In this document: piece after piece, positions 37,601 through 46,624 of the stretch
Layout of the letters: each line of letters opens with the position of its first letter
How positions within the stretch are numbered: position 1 is the stretch's first letter
Assembly (NCBI RefSeq): GCF_000803265.1
Contig: NW_014575396.1
Coordinates: forward strand, 1 to 64,000
Source of the DNA: Ordospora colligata OC4
Taxonomy: Eukaryota > Microsporidia > Ordosporidae
DNA: 64,000 nucleotides
Reading direction: 5' to 3'
Made by a program: the position numbers and the translations under genes
Notes under the pieces: generated by a model
What the model saw: the letters and a program-made list of their open reading frames with translations, nothing else
Databases searched by the model: none
What the model was told of the DNA's origin: nothing

Positions 37601-39002
37601 CAAATATACACTTTTCAAACACAAATGAATATATCTCATATAGCACATATAGCATCTCTCTTTTCACAGGAATATATGGAACCAGCGAAAGAGCTTGAAT
37701 CAGATCCTTGTTTTTGGTGGCTACAAAAAACTTCAGAAACTCAGAAACAAGGCCATCAACATGTCCCACATCATGATGCTCTGCCCGAACCTTGTCAAAC
37801 AAAACTGGATAGAACCTCTGCATAAAACCAAGTCTGATGCTCTGATGAATCGTATGTACAGGAAAATCAATTCGGTTGATAAGAACAAATTCAGAATAAA
37901 GTTCAATCGTTTCTGGATGTCTCACAGCAAACCTCAGAAAAAACCCATTGATCTCTTTGACATCTCTTTCAATCACAACCTTAGACAGAAATAATAAGAA
38001 GTTCCACACCATCTTGTATTTCAGATTTGACTCAGAGTCTCTTATCCTGTAGAAAATTGTTTTGAGAATGTCTGTCATTCCCACTGATAATCCTTCGCTT
38101 TTTGGATTGCGATTGGCTATCTCAACGAGCACATCCATAAGCTCATTCCTTTGAAATGCATTCAATGCAACCAGGCTATTTGTTGTAAATACAGAAAGCA
38201 TTAGACCTTTAAAAGCTGCAGCATCATGGGCACACACACCTGTTATCTGTACAATAATTCTTCCAAGATTCTTGTTTGAAATAGGAAGTCTCTCAATCAC
38301 ACCTAACACCTCCTCAATTCTTTCTGGGACACTTCTGCTTACCAGCAAGTCAATCGAAAGCACAGTCTTGAACACAAACACAAGGTCGTCCTCCAGTTCA
38401 CCTGCTTTGCTGATTATCATAAATGCCTCGTACAGGCATTCATTCGAAAATCCGTATATTTCTTGCTTCTCTTTGGGAATCTGATCACCAGTGCAAACCT
38501 TCTGTTCTAAAAACATTTCAATTAGCCTCAACGATAGAATCAAAAAGTCAAACATCATATTCATTAATCCATCATCATCTTGCCAATATGCAACTTTCCT
38601 GATTATCTCTTTGTCTATTTTTCTACAAAGCCCTTCCACAAACACCTCATACCTTGCTACACATTCTCCATGATCAATCTTCCATATCACTGCTTCAATA
38701 AACGAGTTAATAAGACCAAACTCTATCTCTCTTAATAGAGGCATCGATAGAATATCATGCATAATCTCCTCAACTTCCTCATTGCCTTTCAATATCTTCA
38801 AGAATGCTGATATATACATCTTATACAAATTACTAGTGTATTCATAGCGCTCCATAGATTCTTTCATAATCGCATAAGCATCTAGGCTTCGTCCTGGCAC
38901 ATCAAAACCTATAAGGTTCTCAACCTCATCCATCACGCATTTTCCATCAAACTGTATACATACTTCACTTGTATTAGCTGTCACCTTTGCCTCATTCTCC
39001 AT
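34692..39002 (-). CDS. STT4: Phosphatidylinositol 4-kinase III alpha (STT4 type)
   Basis: 1436-aa protein. The C-terminal 350 residues are a PI4K catalytic domain: FKHGDDCRQDMLALQIISMF, VTSCGTGIIEVIPNSKSRDQ, catalytic loop IKDRHNGNIMIDD and metal-binding HIDFGYML, which fits PI4KA/STT4. The segment before it (SLRPGVYIPYSPEWKIIEVI) corresponds to the lipid-kinase unique/PIK region, and the N-terminal 1000 residues are helical solenoid. STT4 makes plasma-membrane PI4P. The protein is shorter than yeast Stt4 (1900 aa) by loss of N-terminal sequence. A CCC element lies about 15 nt upstream of the ATG at 39002. Confidence 0.92.
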   Translation of the reverse strand: MENEAKVTANTSEVCIQFDGKCVMDEVENLIGFDVPGRSLDAYAIMKESMERYEYTSNLYKMYISAFLKILKGNEEVEEIMHDILSMPLLREIEFGLINSFIEAVIWKIDHGECVARYEVFVEGLCRKIDKEIIRKVAYWQDDDGLMNMMFDFLILSLRLIEMFLEQKVCTGDQIPKEKQEIYGFSNECLYEAFMIISKAGELEDDLVFVFKTVLSIDLLVSRSVPERIEEVLGVIERLPISNKNLGRIIVQITGVCAHDAAAFKGLMLSVFTTNSLVALNAFQRNELMDVLVEIANRNPKSEGLSVGMTDILKTIFYRIRDSESNLKYKMVWNFLLFLSKVVIERDVKEINGFFLRFAVRHPETIELYSEFVLINRIDFPVHTIHQSIRLGFMQRFYPVLFDKVRAEHHDVGHVDGLVSEFLKFFVATKNKDLIQALSLVPYIPVKREMLYVLYEIYSFVFEKCIFDCIGNFPLKTPALVGISSSIYYDVKHLPRLSRDLGVSGVEPRMLVFLGIIYHCESRKLHNLNFSGILEYIQDEDGIRMTGDGLVNVIRHIHEGYVSRSHAFTLSYVNSLLEIAQKPKTIETTLVMIETILRKLLERDEKIVFTKEIHHRFQRLFEAFGYKKFLNVCVIESYRELYKTILETIKCAPNFYNYVILCVADISFFDKEFPKGLFRSFNDLYIYTLSRMNVVEGFPDVFIVNQKSMAISSTSESNEAMDGIDAKHINKMSITDAAEMSSCKPEGCASHIHINQIKNGVAFGNAHNSIKCNEKDNVCMKSDQLEGMNDSMKSASISQASSGYAINIEILDKSIRHQEKSVIWLIDTIYTRRAQSNVIRMALDLLKLRLRQMFEYEDLYILLKAYNILRIRENDSEGFLKQALYRGLDFKTDSMVCYNLSVETNGFYRFFFRSLHWAVSGHVPVDNLMFPDRAGLFLKFDTSDLIYIQNAFRQNMIQRLLEKSSVPSYRSYFFNMNNLEVMDCLTMIQRLKAPSAMHDVFLQLQKLKNEMFFYVPQLVQALRNRDAFENVSSIINMLASDDFVSHQLVWNLKANLYNDVNMKIKDDCHDVFSRCIQQILNNMSTEAKEVFMNEEEFTASLLSISCNIAPYIKASKDEKRRRINEYLSCISLRPGVYIPYSPEWKIIEVINGSARVLQSHSKVPFVVSLKVQNGSGQVCVKQLIFKHGDDCRQDMLALQIISMFELIFKQANLDIFLCPYKVIVTSCGTGIIEVIPNSKSRDQIGRENINNLSEYFEYKFGFKESEGYLSALYNFASSLAGYSLVVYFLNIKDRHNGNIMIDDKGRIIHIDFGYMLETSPGNLNIEAPMKLTKEIEELLGGVSGKGFEIYQELMVKGFLALRRNSKNLVMIVDSFVESKLPCYKKNAVENFILRFRHELSDKNAKRFIMSLIAESSQKFRTWMYDQYQKLTNNISF

Positions 39003-39135
39003 TATGCAATGTTTATGGGTTTGTATTGCTATTACACTTCATCACCCAAACATCTCATCATATATCTTGACATTCTTAACATCATAAATCCCTTTATTGC
39101 TTTTTTTAAATGCACTCATATCTACTTAGAAGCAC

Positions 39136-40365
39136 TTAAATCTCGTATTCAACATCCTCAAATCTATTCAGGACATCTTCCATATTATATCTTTGTTTTT
39201 TAGACATTGTCATCATAACCTCCTTAGAAACAATATCCTCTATCGATCTGAATGGGGACACATGTTTTGGAAGCACTTTACCAACGCAGTATTCTATATG
39301 ATCAAGCTTTTCTTTGCGATTCAGGCAATCAAATACATATTGAGGTTGCACATATATAACACCTTCATTTACCTCATCTGCACTTTCACAAACACATACA
39401 TCTGCCTTTTCGTCTCTACCAACAACCTTTCCACCAAGACACGGAACTATCAACCTCAGGCACTCTCCAACAGCAACAATATCAATCCAAAACAACATTC
39501 CACTAAATATTCCAGCTTTATCAGTAGCAACTATTTTCGAATGATCCACGCTGCATGGTTCATGCAATTTCCCAAGTTTATACAGAACTAATTTAAAATG
39601 CATGTCCAATAAAGGCAAAGAATACGATAGCAGGGAAATATCAATTTTGCTATCGTCATTGACAATTTCCTCCATTTCAGATTCGCTACTAGAAGACTCG
39701 TCATCAGAAGACGATACAAAGTCTAGAAAGGTTAATTCTTTCCATCTAAACCCTCGAGGAATGTCTTTTTTCTCCTCAATAATCTCTTGAAGACTTGCAC
39801 CCGGGTATGGAACAAACCATGTGACTCGGATCTTCCCTATTGATATCTGGTTGTATATTCCACTCTTAGACATAAATGAACATTCAAGTAACCTTTTGGC
39901 TATGACAAAGTCCTCAAAGTTCTTTATGACATTGTCAGAATCTTTGTAAAGTCCAAGCATTCTTGCCAGATACAGATTGCTCATTGTCACATTCAATCCA
40001 TCCACTGATTCTGCAAACGTTTTGTACTTATCTTTAATAAGATCAACATAGTTATACTCTTTGTAACGCAGGTTTGCTATCTTGTATTCAAATCCAGTTC
40101 CCTCGTATCTTTTTTTAATACTTTCTATTGATTTGTTCTTCATCATAGTTTTGTAAACGTGCGAGTGTATCAACTTGTTTGCATCATACACTTTGTAATA
40201 AAACCCATTTTCTTCGTCCACTTTCTGCCTGTTCTTTGGAATGTACGGGTGAACTCCACATAGGGTCACAAGCCTGTCAAACTCTCTGTCCTGCAACTTC
40301 AAGTTCTTCATCACCAAGCTTTTCGAAATAAATTTCTTTGGTGCTTTTATATATGCCATGCTCAT
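39136..40365 (-). CDS. NOP7: Pescadillo homologue, ribosome biogenesis
   Basis: 409-aa protein with the pescadillo N-terminal domain (KKFISKSLVMKNLKLQDREFDRL...CGVHPYIPKNRQK, VYDANKLIHSHVYKTM), an acidic serine stretch (SSSDDESSSSESEMEE) and a BRCT domain (about 292-378, FSGMLFWID...LGGKVVGRDEKADVCVCE...YVQPQYVFDCLN). Pescadillo/Nop7 with Erb1 and Ytm1 processes 27S pre-rRNA for the 60S subunit. The start at 40365 follows CCCTTG directly; a second ATG two codons in is also possible. The 114 codons of upstream open frame lie antisense to the kinesin gene and are not conserved. Confidence 0.92.
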   Translation of the reverse strand: MSMAYIKAPKKFISKSLVMKNLKLQDREFDRLVTLCGVHPYIPKNRQKVDEENGFYYKVYDANKLIHSHVYKTMMKNKSIESIKKRYEGTGFEYKIANLRYKEYNYVDLIKDKYKTFAESVDGLNVTMSNLYLARMLGLYKDSDNVIKNFEDFVIAKRLLECSFMSKSGIYNQISIGKIRVTWFVPYPGASLQEIIEEKKDIPRGFRWKELTFLDFVSSSDDESSSSESEMEEIVNDDSKIDISLLSYSLPLLDMHFKLVLYKLGKLHEPCSVDHSKIVATDKAGIFSGMLFWIDIVAVGECLRLIVPCLGGKVVGRDEKADVCVCESADEVNEGVIYVQPQYVFDCLNRKEKLDHIEYCVGKVLPKHVSPFRSIEDIVSKEVMMTMSKKQRYNMEDVLNRFEDVEYEI

Positions 40366-40477
40366 CAAGGGTTGATATGTGTTGCATCTAAACGTAAATG
40401 TGTGGCATGTTATTGCATCAATATCCACTAGTATACCACAACCGTCAATAAAGCAACAAGGAATAGCCCTCGAGCAT

Positions 40478-42385
40478 ATGATAAAAGACTTACAAGAATA
40501 CCTGACTGAGAATAAGATAGGCCATCTGTACCATTTTTTTGAAAGACTTGGAATAGACGAATCGCAACTGTTGGCAAAACTAAAGTACTCTGATCTTGAG
40601 AAGATTGGGATTGAGAATTTAATTGAACGACGCAAGGTTTTTGACGTGATAAACGAAATAAACCAGGATATGTATAATGATGAAGTGTATGCGCATAATG
40701 TAAGCATCAGGGATTATTCATGTGTTAGTGATGTATATGAGAATGAATCAAGATCAGGAACGGATGGAATTAATACTGAGCTTTCAATTGCTATGAGAGG
40801 CATTGAAAAGCAGCATCGTAATGCAAGTGATGGATGTAAAAATAACAATTATTCTGTGCATAATACAAGTTATGGATGTAAGAATGCAGATTACACGGCA
40901 TGCACTACTGAATCCTCGAATTACTTATCTGAAAACAATCGTCACGAGGTGTTATTTGGAGAAAGTGTATCAATAGAACAGAAGCTGTTTTCATGCACAT
41001 TTAATACAAAAGAACGTGATATGCTGCATGAAGAAGGCATGGGCATTGAGAAGGAGTATTCAATGTTGGGCATGATTGATCCGTGCTTTATATTACCTGA
41101 TGAAGTTATGATGAATACAAGCACGCAGAAGGAAAAAATAATTGTTTGTGTGCGTAAGAAACCATGCGATAGCATAAAATCAGACATAGTTGAAGTTGAT
41201 GGCCAAAGTATAACAGTGAATGAATCAAAGACAAGAATCGATCTAACGCCGTATGTTGAAAAGCATAAATTTGAGTTTGATTATTCATTTAATGGGAATG
41301 TTACAAACATTGGATTGTATAGAGAGTGTGTCAAGAGCATTGTCAATCATGTTATCTCAGGTGGATTTGGCACAGTCATAGCATATGGACAGACAGGTAC
41401 GGGAAAGACTTACACAATGCTTGAAAAAAACGCTGGAATGTTGTATCTGGCAATGAAAGATCTTATTCTTAAGAAGCAGCATGGAACAATAACATTTTGT
41501 GAAATATACATGGGGCAAGTTTACGACCTTCTTGATGGCAGCAAGAAAGTCCATCTGCGAGAGGTCAACGGCGTTGTGCATCTAGCGAATTCAAAAGAAG
41601 AAGATTTTGATGGATACGAAAGTGCAATGAATATAATAGACAAGGGCATTGCACTTAGAAAAACTGGAATTACAGGTGCCAACTCAAAGTCATCGAGATC
41701 ACATGCAGTGGTGCTGGTGAACTTTTTTGAAGATTCAGGAGTCCAGTTTGATCGTAGAACAAGTACAAAAGAATATGCAAGTAGAAATAGCAGCAGATCC
41801 ATTGTTTTTGTGGATCTTGCAGGGAGTGAACGGGGATCTGATAGAAAGGACATGAGTTCTGATGTAAAGAACGAGGGTGCTGAAATCAACAAGAGTCTGC
41901 TGGCGCTTAAAGAGTGTATTAGAGGAATGGAGAAGGACAAAAAACATCTTCCATTCAGACAAAGTAAACTGACTCAAATTTTGAAGAATTCATTTGTTGG
42001 CATGTCTAGAACGTGCCTGATAGCTACAATATCACCAAGTCTCGACAATGTAGAGCATACTCTGAATACATTGAGATACGCAGCAAGAATAAAAGAAGGA
42101 ACATATCAAGGAACCAGAGCAATGGAGTCACCCATTAAGAAAACAGCGGCTCATTTGAATCATTCGATGTCTATATCACCAAAACCTGATTCCAAGCCCA
42201 AAATGAATGTTGGCAATTTTCAACCACAAATGCAAATACCAAGTGCTAGCCATCAAGAAATTGTGCCTGATATCATTAAGGTGTTAGAGCAGATTGACAC
42301 CAACATCATAGCTATCGAGGATCTGCGTCAATTAGAAAAAATACTGGAAGTGTGCAAAACAATTGGGGATAAGTATAGAGCATAA
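40478..42385 (+). CDS. Kinesin-13-family motor with an N-terminal SAM domain
   Basis: 635-aa protein. Residues 1-62 form a SAM domain (YLTENKIGHLYHFFERLGID...EKIGIENLIERRKV). After a Ser/Asn-rich linker the motor begins with KIIVCVRKKP at 220, a kinesin-13 opening, and has P-loop GQTGTGKT (304-311), switch I NSKSSRSHAV and switch II DLAGSERG. A coiled C-terminal tail follows. Kinesin-13s depolymerise microtubule ends in the spindle. A SAM domain before the motor matches KIF24-like members. Start at 40478 lies eight nt after CCCT; the earlier in-frame ATG at 40379 is unconserved. Confidence 0.88.
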   Translation: MIKDLQEYLTENKIGHLYHFFERLGIDESQLLAKLKYSDLEKIGIENLIERRKVFDVINEINQDMYNDEVYAHNVSIRDYSCVSDVYENESRSGTDGINTELSIAMRGIEKQHRNASDGCKNNNYSVHNTSYGCKNADYTACTTESSNYLSENNRHEVLFGESVSIEQKLFSCTFNTKERDMLHEEGMGIEKEYSMLGMIDPCFILPDEVMMNTSTQKEKIIVCVRKKPCDSIKSDIVEVDGQSITVNESKTRIDLTPYVEKHKFEFDYSFNGNVTNIGLYRECVKSIVNHVISGGFGTVIAYGQTGTGKTYTMLEKNAGMLYLAMKDLILKKQHGTITFCEIYMGQVYDLLDGSKKVHLREVNGVVHLANSKEEDFDGYESAMNIIDKGIALRKTGITGANSKSSRSHAVVLVNFFEDSGVQFDRRTSTKEYASRNSSRSIVFVDLAGSERGSDRKDMSSDVKNEGAEINKSLLALKECIRGMEKDKKHLPFRQSKLTQILKNSFVGMSRTCLIATISPSLDNVEHTLNTLRYAARIKEGTYQGTRAMESPIKKTAAHLNHSMSISPKPDSKPKMNVGNFQPQMQIPSASHQEIVPDIIKVLEQIDTNIIAIEDLRQLEKILEVCKTIGDKYRA

Positions 42386-42480
42386 AAATAATGCTAATTT
42401 CTCAATCGAATTGCTAAAATAAACTGATAAAATCTATTAGATCGCACAGAATAGTATTAAACAAAATTCATTTATACTTA

Positions 42481-42630
42481 ACTCTATTGTGCCACAAAAC
42501 ATATTTATCTGTGGTAATTGTAAAGCACAAACACACTTATTGTGGCAATTGTGAAGTACAAAAGCATTCATCTTGATAGCGTGAAACGCAAAATCATTTA
42601 TCTGTGACAGCTGTAAAGCACAAACACCTG
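42481..42630. repeat. Degenerate tandem repeats between convergent genes
   Basis: In the 251-bp space between the kinesin and CTP synthase stops, about four units of roughly 30 bp recur: 42504-42535, 42537-42569, 42570-42598 and 42599-42630. The shared core is TATCTGTGRYARYTGTAAAG followed by CACAAACAC. No ORF, tRNA or other RNA signature is seen in the rest. Confidence 0.7.
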
Positions 42631-42636
42631 ATTAAT

Positions 42637-44250
42637 TCATCTACCTTTCTGCATCTCATAACATGTAGAAATAAGTTCCGTAAACAATGGATGAGGTGCA
42701 TCGGGTCTTGCATTCAACTCCGGATGGTATTGCACACCTATAAAAAACGGATGATCCTCCATTTCAAAAGCCTTCATGTTCATGCCATTCAAGCTCTTGC
42801 CAACAAACCTAATTCCTTCCCTCTCAAGTCTTCCTGCTGCCTCTTTGCAAACTTCATATCGGTGTCTGTGCCGTTCCCTCACACTACTTCTTTGATACAA
42901 ATGCTTTATCCTTCCTTCCATTATAGCTATCTCATATCCCCCAATCCTTAGCATCCCATCTCTTTTCCCATTTTCATCTTCAATGAGCCTTATTACTAAA
43001 TCTCCTCCTTTCCCAACAAATTCTTCAGAGTTTGCATTCATAATCCCAAGGATGTTTCTACACATCTCAATTACAGCGAGCTGATATCCAAGACATATTC
43101 CAAGCAATGGGATCTTGTTCATTCGTGCATACTCAATCGCTTTGATCTTTCCTTCCACACCTCTTGGTCCAAATCCGCCAGGTATCACAATTCCATCGCA
43201 TCCACTAATATCTTCATATTCAATGCCCTTTTCAATTCCTTCTGCATCAATCCACACCACCTCAGCTCTCACACCAAGCAATCCTGCTGAAAAATGAAGA
43301 GCATGAACAACCGAAGCATAGTTATCAAAAACACACACCCCTCTTGCAACTAATCCAATTTTAACCGTGTTTACTTTGGCCCTTCCGATCTTTTCAATCG
43401 CATTCATCATTTCAGCCCTTACTCCTCTGTTCTCAATCCCAAGTACACATGCAATCTTCTCACCAAGTCCACTCATCTCAAAATATCCTGGCAAATGATA
43501 CACACTTTCCATGTCAGGTAGGTTGTATACATTTCCACTCGCAATCATACAATGCTCCTCAATCCTCTTTATAAAGTCACCATCAATTTCTTTGCTTCCC
43601 CTGCACACCAACACATCATATTTCAATCCATGATCTTCCAATCTCATGGCTCCCATCGCAATCTTTTCTAAATCATAATGGTCAATCCCAAACTCTATTA
43701 TACGCTCAACACCCACAATCATACAGTTTTCCTTTCCAACATTCATCTGTAGCTTTGAGAATATCTCCAGATACACATGTGAATCGCTTTCTGCAATAGA
43801 TCCCCCAAGTTCAACTACCACAACCTCAGCATTCTTCTTTCCTCCCAATAGATCATCCATCTCTTTTTGCCCAGTCTTAATTATTCGTCTAACTGCTCCA
43901 TTAATTACACTGGGATCTAGATATGGAATTCTTTCCATTCGTGGATCTCTTCTACTTGTTAAATCATTTGGCATTCCATCGCTCCACATTCCACTCTCCC
44001 GCTTCAATCCCACTGCTCCAAATCTAATGAATATTCCAAAGTCCATGTCACACTCGTGTGCATCCTCAAATATGCGTATTTCCCCATGCTCACATATCTC
44101 CTTCGAATCTAAATTGCAGTTCATATGCAAGTCAATCTTCATGTGCGTTACATTATATCCTCTTGCTCTCAAAATTACTCCTACACCGCTGCTTACTGCT
44201 CCCTTCCCAACTCCAGAAATAACTCCTCCAGAAATAAACACATACTTCAT
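42637..44250 (-). CDS. URA7: CTP synthase
   Basis: 537-aa enzyme that aminates UTP to CTP using glutamine. The synthetase domain opens with FISGGVISGVGKGAVSS (P-loop) and contains HMKIDLHMNCN. The glutamine amidotransferase domain has IPGGFGPRG, nucleophile Cys in LGICLGYQ, and the His/Glu pair in GVQYHPELNARPDAPHP. All catalytic features are intact. Length is slightly short of the 550-590 usual range. Start at 44250 has CCCCAAGAAT directly upstream. Parasites that import nucleotides still need this step for CTP. Confidence 0.96.
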   Translation of the reverse strand: MKYVFISGGVISGVGKGAVSSGVGVILRARGYNVTHMKIDLHMNCNLDSKEICEHGEIRIFEDAHECDMDFGIFIRFGAVGLKRESGMWSDGMPNDLTSRRDPRMERIPYLDPSVINGAVRRIIKTGQKEMDDLLGGKKNAEVVVVELGGSIAESDSHVYLEIFSKLQMNVGKENCMIVGVERIIEFGIDHYDLEKIAMGAMRLEDHGLKYDVLVCRGSKEIDGDFIKRIEEHCMIASGNVYNLPDMESVYHLPGYFEMSGLGEKIACVLGIENRGVRAEMMNAIEKIGRAKVNTVKIGLVARGVCVFDNYASVVHALHFSAGLLGVRAEVVWIDAEGIEKGIEYEDISGCDGIVIPGGFGPRGVEGKIKAIEYARMNKIPLLGICLGYQLAVIEMCRNILGIMNANSEEFVGKGGDLVIRLIEDENGKRDGMLRIGGYEIAIMEGRIKHLYQRSSVRERHRHRYEVCKEAAGRLEREGIRFVGKSLNGMNMKAFEMEDHPFFIGVQYHPELNARPDAPHPLFTELISTCYEMQKGR

Positions 44251-44361
44251 ATTCTTGGGGCTTTATCTCTTCAAGCATATAACACTTCAAAATAATTCTA
44301 ATTCAATCACTAATCTTATCTTTATTAATCACCCATTCGCTATCATACAGATCCGGTGCTT

Positions 44362-45954
44362 CTAGTACAATGAACATAGCTTATCTAGCTCTCCTTCCGA
44401 TATATTCACACTCCCTTGCTCATATTGCCTCAGAAGCTCCTCTTTTCCAAGAGATAGTGCTAAACCATACATCTTGAGCTTTTTGCGATTCATCACCACC
44501 CCTGCTGGAAGATGGAAACAAAAATCAAGAACATACTCAATCAGCTCTGCTACAGATCTCCGTGTTTTCCCACTAACAGGCCCGAGCTCTACAATCTTTG
44601 CCATCATGCACGAGTTCAACGTCTCAAAAAACTGTATTTCAAACAAGCTCTTATTAATCTTCGGTACAAACATGCTCACATTCTCCATGAAGTCGACATA
44701 CTTCTCTCGAAAGTGCATCTTCATCGATATTACAGGATCCTCCAAACTTATCTTCACTCTCGATGCATCCTTTACAATCCAGAAAAACATCTCTTCCTTC
44801 CTCTTCATCAGCTCTTCACAAAGACTATGGTTAGGATACGTTCTCACAAAGTGGCTCATGTCTGCAAATTCACAAAACATTTGCTGCATATACTTATTGT
44901 CATACTTCACATCAAACATCTTCATTATTGCCCTGTCAACAACCTTCGTTCCCTTGTCATGCCGCTTAGATCTGCTGCTTCTGAACATCTCAAAGCAATC
45001 AACAAATCGTTTGTATCTAAGCGATATATGCTTCGGAAGCCTTTCACTAACATTTTCAACCTCCACAACATCTTCCCCAGGGTTTGACTTTGTTATATCA
45101 ATGATCTCTCTCATGACAATATCAAGTCTCCATTCAGAACAGTTCTGTATATACGCATCTGTACCTTCAAACAGTCTGTTGTTTACACTTACTTCTTCAT
45201 CAGAAAGCATCTTTTGTATAACCATCGCTCTTAGATTTTCTTTGAAGCATCCAATTATTGCATTAAATATCTCTGTAAATTCTTTCACATCTCTGATATT
45301 CTTTTGACTTGCATTGCATAATAACTCAGGAATATTATTTGTTCCATCAGTTGCATTGTGTATATGGCATACAAAGTACAGCTTGTCATTTGACTCAAAC
45401 ACATTCATATCTATTGGCAAGGTTTCTCTTGCATATTTGCAGAAAAGCGACTTCAATACCTCTCTGCATACAGTTGTTACTTCATGGTGCTCGCTAGCAA
45501 TCAAAAACACTTGCTCCACTTCTTGACTCACAGCAATGATACGTTTCTTTCCATCTTCTATGAGATCTTCGCAAGCCAGTTCTTCCCTTGAATGTTTTAT
45601 CTCATCTGCAGGCATAACCTTGTATTCTACTAATTCCTTTAGAAAATCAATAAACTTTCTCTTCAAGATCTCAATGTCTTTGACCTTCAAAAATACATTC
45701 CTGAGCTCACTTATATCGGTGCAATCAGAAGACTCAAGTCGAAATATCTCAATTTCCCTAAGAACGGCATCATACTGCATCCTAGTCTCTTCAATTTTGT
45801 CCTGTATATCCTGTGTAGATGATGCACTTAACTCATCCTCCATCTTTTTTATTTCCTCCTCTACCTCTGCTATTTTTTCTTTGCATTGCTTGTATTTCAC
45901 AACCCATTCTTCAAAACACCTGATCTTCTCAAAGTCCTTAGCTATTCGTTCCAT
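44362..45954 (-). CDS. Helical protein with N-terminal coiled coil, unidentified
   Basis: 530-aa all-helical protein. Residues about 1-110 are coiled coil (KQCKEKIAEVEEEIKKMEDE, KIEETRMQYDAVLREIEIF), and the rest is a helical solenoid without membrane segments. The architecture resembles vesicle tethering subunits of the Dsl1/exocyst type (for example Tip20/RINT1), but I see no diagnostic motif. Start at 45954 is fixed by CCCTCTG directly upstream; the frame continues 13 codons to a non-conserved ATG. It is divergent from the RRM gene at 46006 with 51 bp between starts. Confidence 0.7.
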   Translation of the reverse strand: MERIAKDFEKIRCFEEWVVKYKQCKEKIAEVEEEIKKMEDELSASSTQDIQDKIEETRMQYDAVLREIEIFRLESSDCTDISELRNVFLKVKDIEILKRKFIDFLKELVEYKVMPADEIKHSREELACEDLIEDGKKRIIAVSQEVEQVFLIASEHHEVTTVCREVLKSLFCKYARETLPIDMNVFESNDKLYFVCHIHNATDGTNNIPELLCNASQKNIRDVKEFTEIFNAIIGCFKENLRAMVIQKMLSDEEVSVNNRLFEGTDAYIQNCSEWRLDIVMREIIDITKSNPGEDVVEVENVSERLPKHISLRYKRFVDCFEMFRSSRSKRHDKGTKVVDRAIMKMFDVKYDNKYMQQMFCEFADMSHFVRTYPNHSLCEELMKRKEEMFFWIVKDASRVKISLEDPVISMKMHFREKYVDFMENVSMFVPKINKSLFEIQFFETLNSCMMAKIVELGPVSGKTRRSVAELIEYVLDFCFHLPAGVVMNRKKLKMYGLALSLGKEELLRQYEQGSVNISEGELDKLCSLY

Positions 45955-46005
45955 CAGAGGGATAGCACATAAGCATTTATTTCGCTTGCCCACTCCACTG
46001 CTCAG

Positions 46006-46530
46006 ATGATGTTTGTTACTGGCATTCCTGAGTCGCTAGATGATGATCTGTTTAAGGAGATGTTGTCTGTGTTCGGTGAAGTGAAGATATTTGAAAGAGG
46101 ATGCGATCTGAGTGGAAATCCATCCACATGGGCATTTGTGAGCTACTATGAAAGCACATCAGCTGAAAGTATGCATTCGACTCTATCAGGCATTTGCATT
46201 GGACAGAATAAAATATCTGTATATCCAGAATTGAATGAGTGCATAGAAAATGCGAATGAATGCATGATACGCAAAATCAACGCCGTAATTGCAAAGTATA
46301 AGGATGGTGTTGAAAACACCGACATTCTAAATAAATTTCTGTCAAGCTATAGACTGATTTACGGTCAGGCGAGCAACTCAAACAGATTTGACGAGGCGCT
46401 GCAAAAATGGCTTCATGAAGAGTCAGAAATACGCAAAGTTTGTATGAATGCACAGAAAGCGCTTGATGATAGAAATAACATGCAGTATAGGCATCTATCG
46501 ATGTATGATGACGATAACGTCAAAAAGTAA
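46006..46530 (+). CDS. RRM protein resembling RBM25/Snu71
   Basis: 174-aa protein. An RRM spans residues 1-80 (MFVTGIPESLDDDLFKEMLS, WAFVSYYESTSAESMHSTL, ICIGQNKISVYPE), and its layout is close to the RBM25 RRM. A helical tail with charged residues follows. RBM25/Snu71 is a U1 snRNP-associated splicing factor, which would make sense beside the spliced BolA gene 95 bp downstream, although position proves nothing. The PWI domain of RBM25 is not evident. RRM identity is firm; the family is an inference. Confidence 0.6.
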   Translation: MMFVTGIPESLDDDLFKEMLSVFGEVKIFERGCDLSGNPSTWAFVSYYESTSAESMHSTLSGICIGQNKISVYPELNECIENANECMIRKINAVIAKYKDGVENTDILNKFLSSYRLIYGQASNSNRFDEALQKWLHEESEIRKVCMNAQKALDDRNNMQYRHLSMYDDDNVKK

Positions 46531-46624
46531 AGATTATAGAATATCATCGTGTACGAATAAAGTTTGTACCAAATATATACGCATAACGTCTATAAAGTAC
46601 TTATTATAATGAAAAAAATATGCC

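Noticed and set aside
40366..40707. 114-codon N-terminal extension of pescadillo
   Set aside because: It has no ATG at its first codon, runs antisense to the kinesin gene, and is absent from the family; the start at 40365 follows CCCTTG.
44474..45307. Plus-strand ORF of 277 codons opposite the unknown coiled-coil gene
   Set aside because: Shadow frame; the minus-strand gene has the CCCT start signal and helical coding character.
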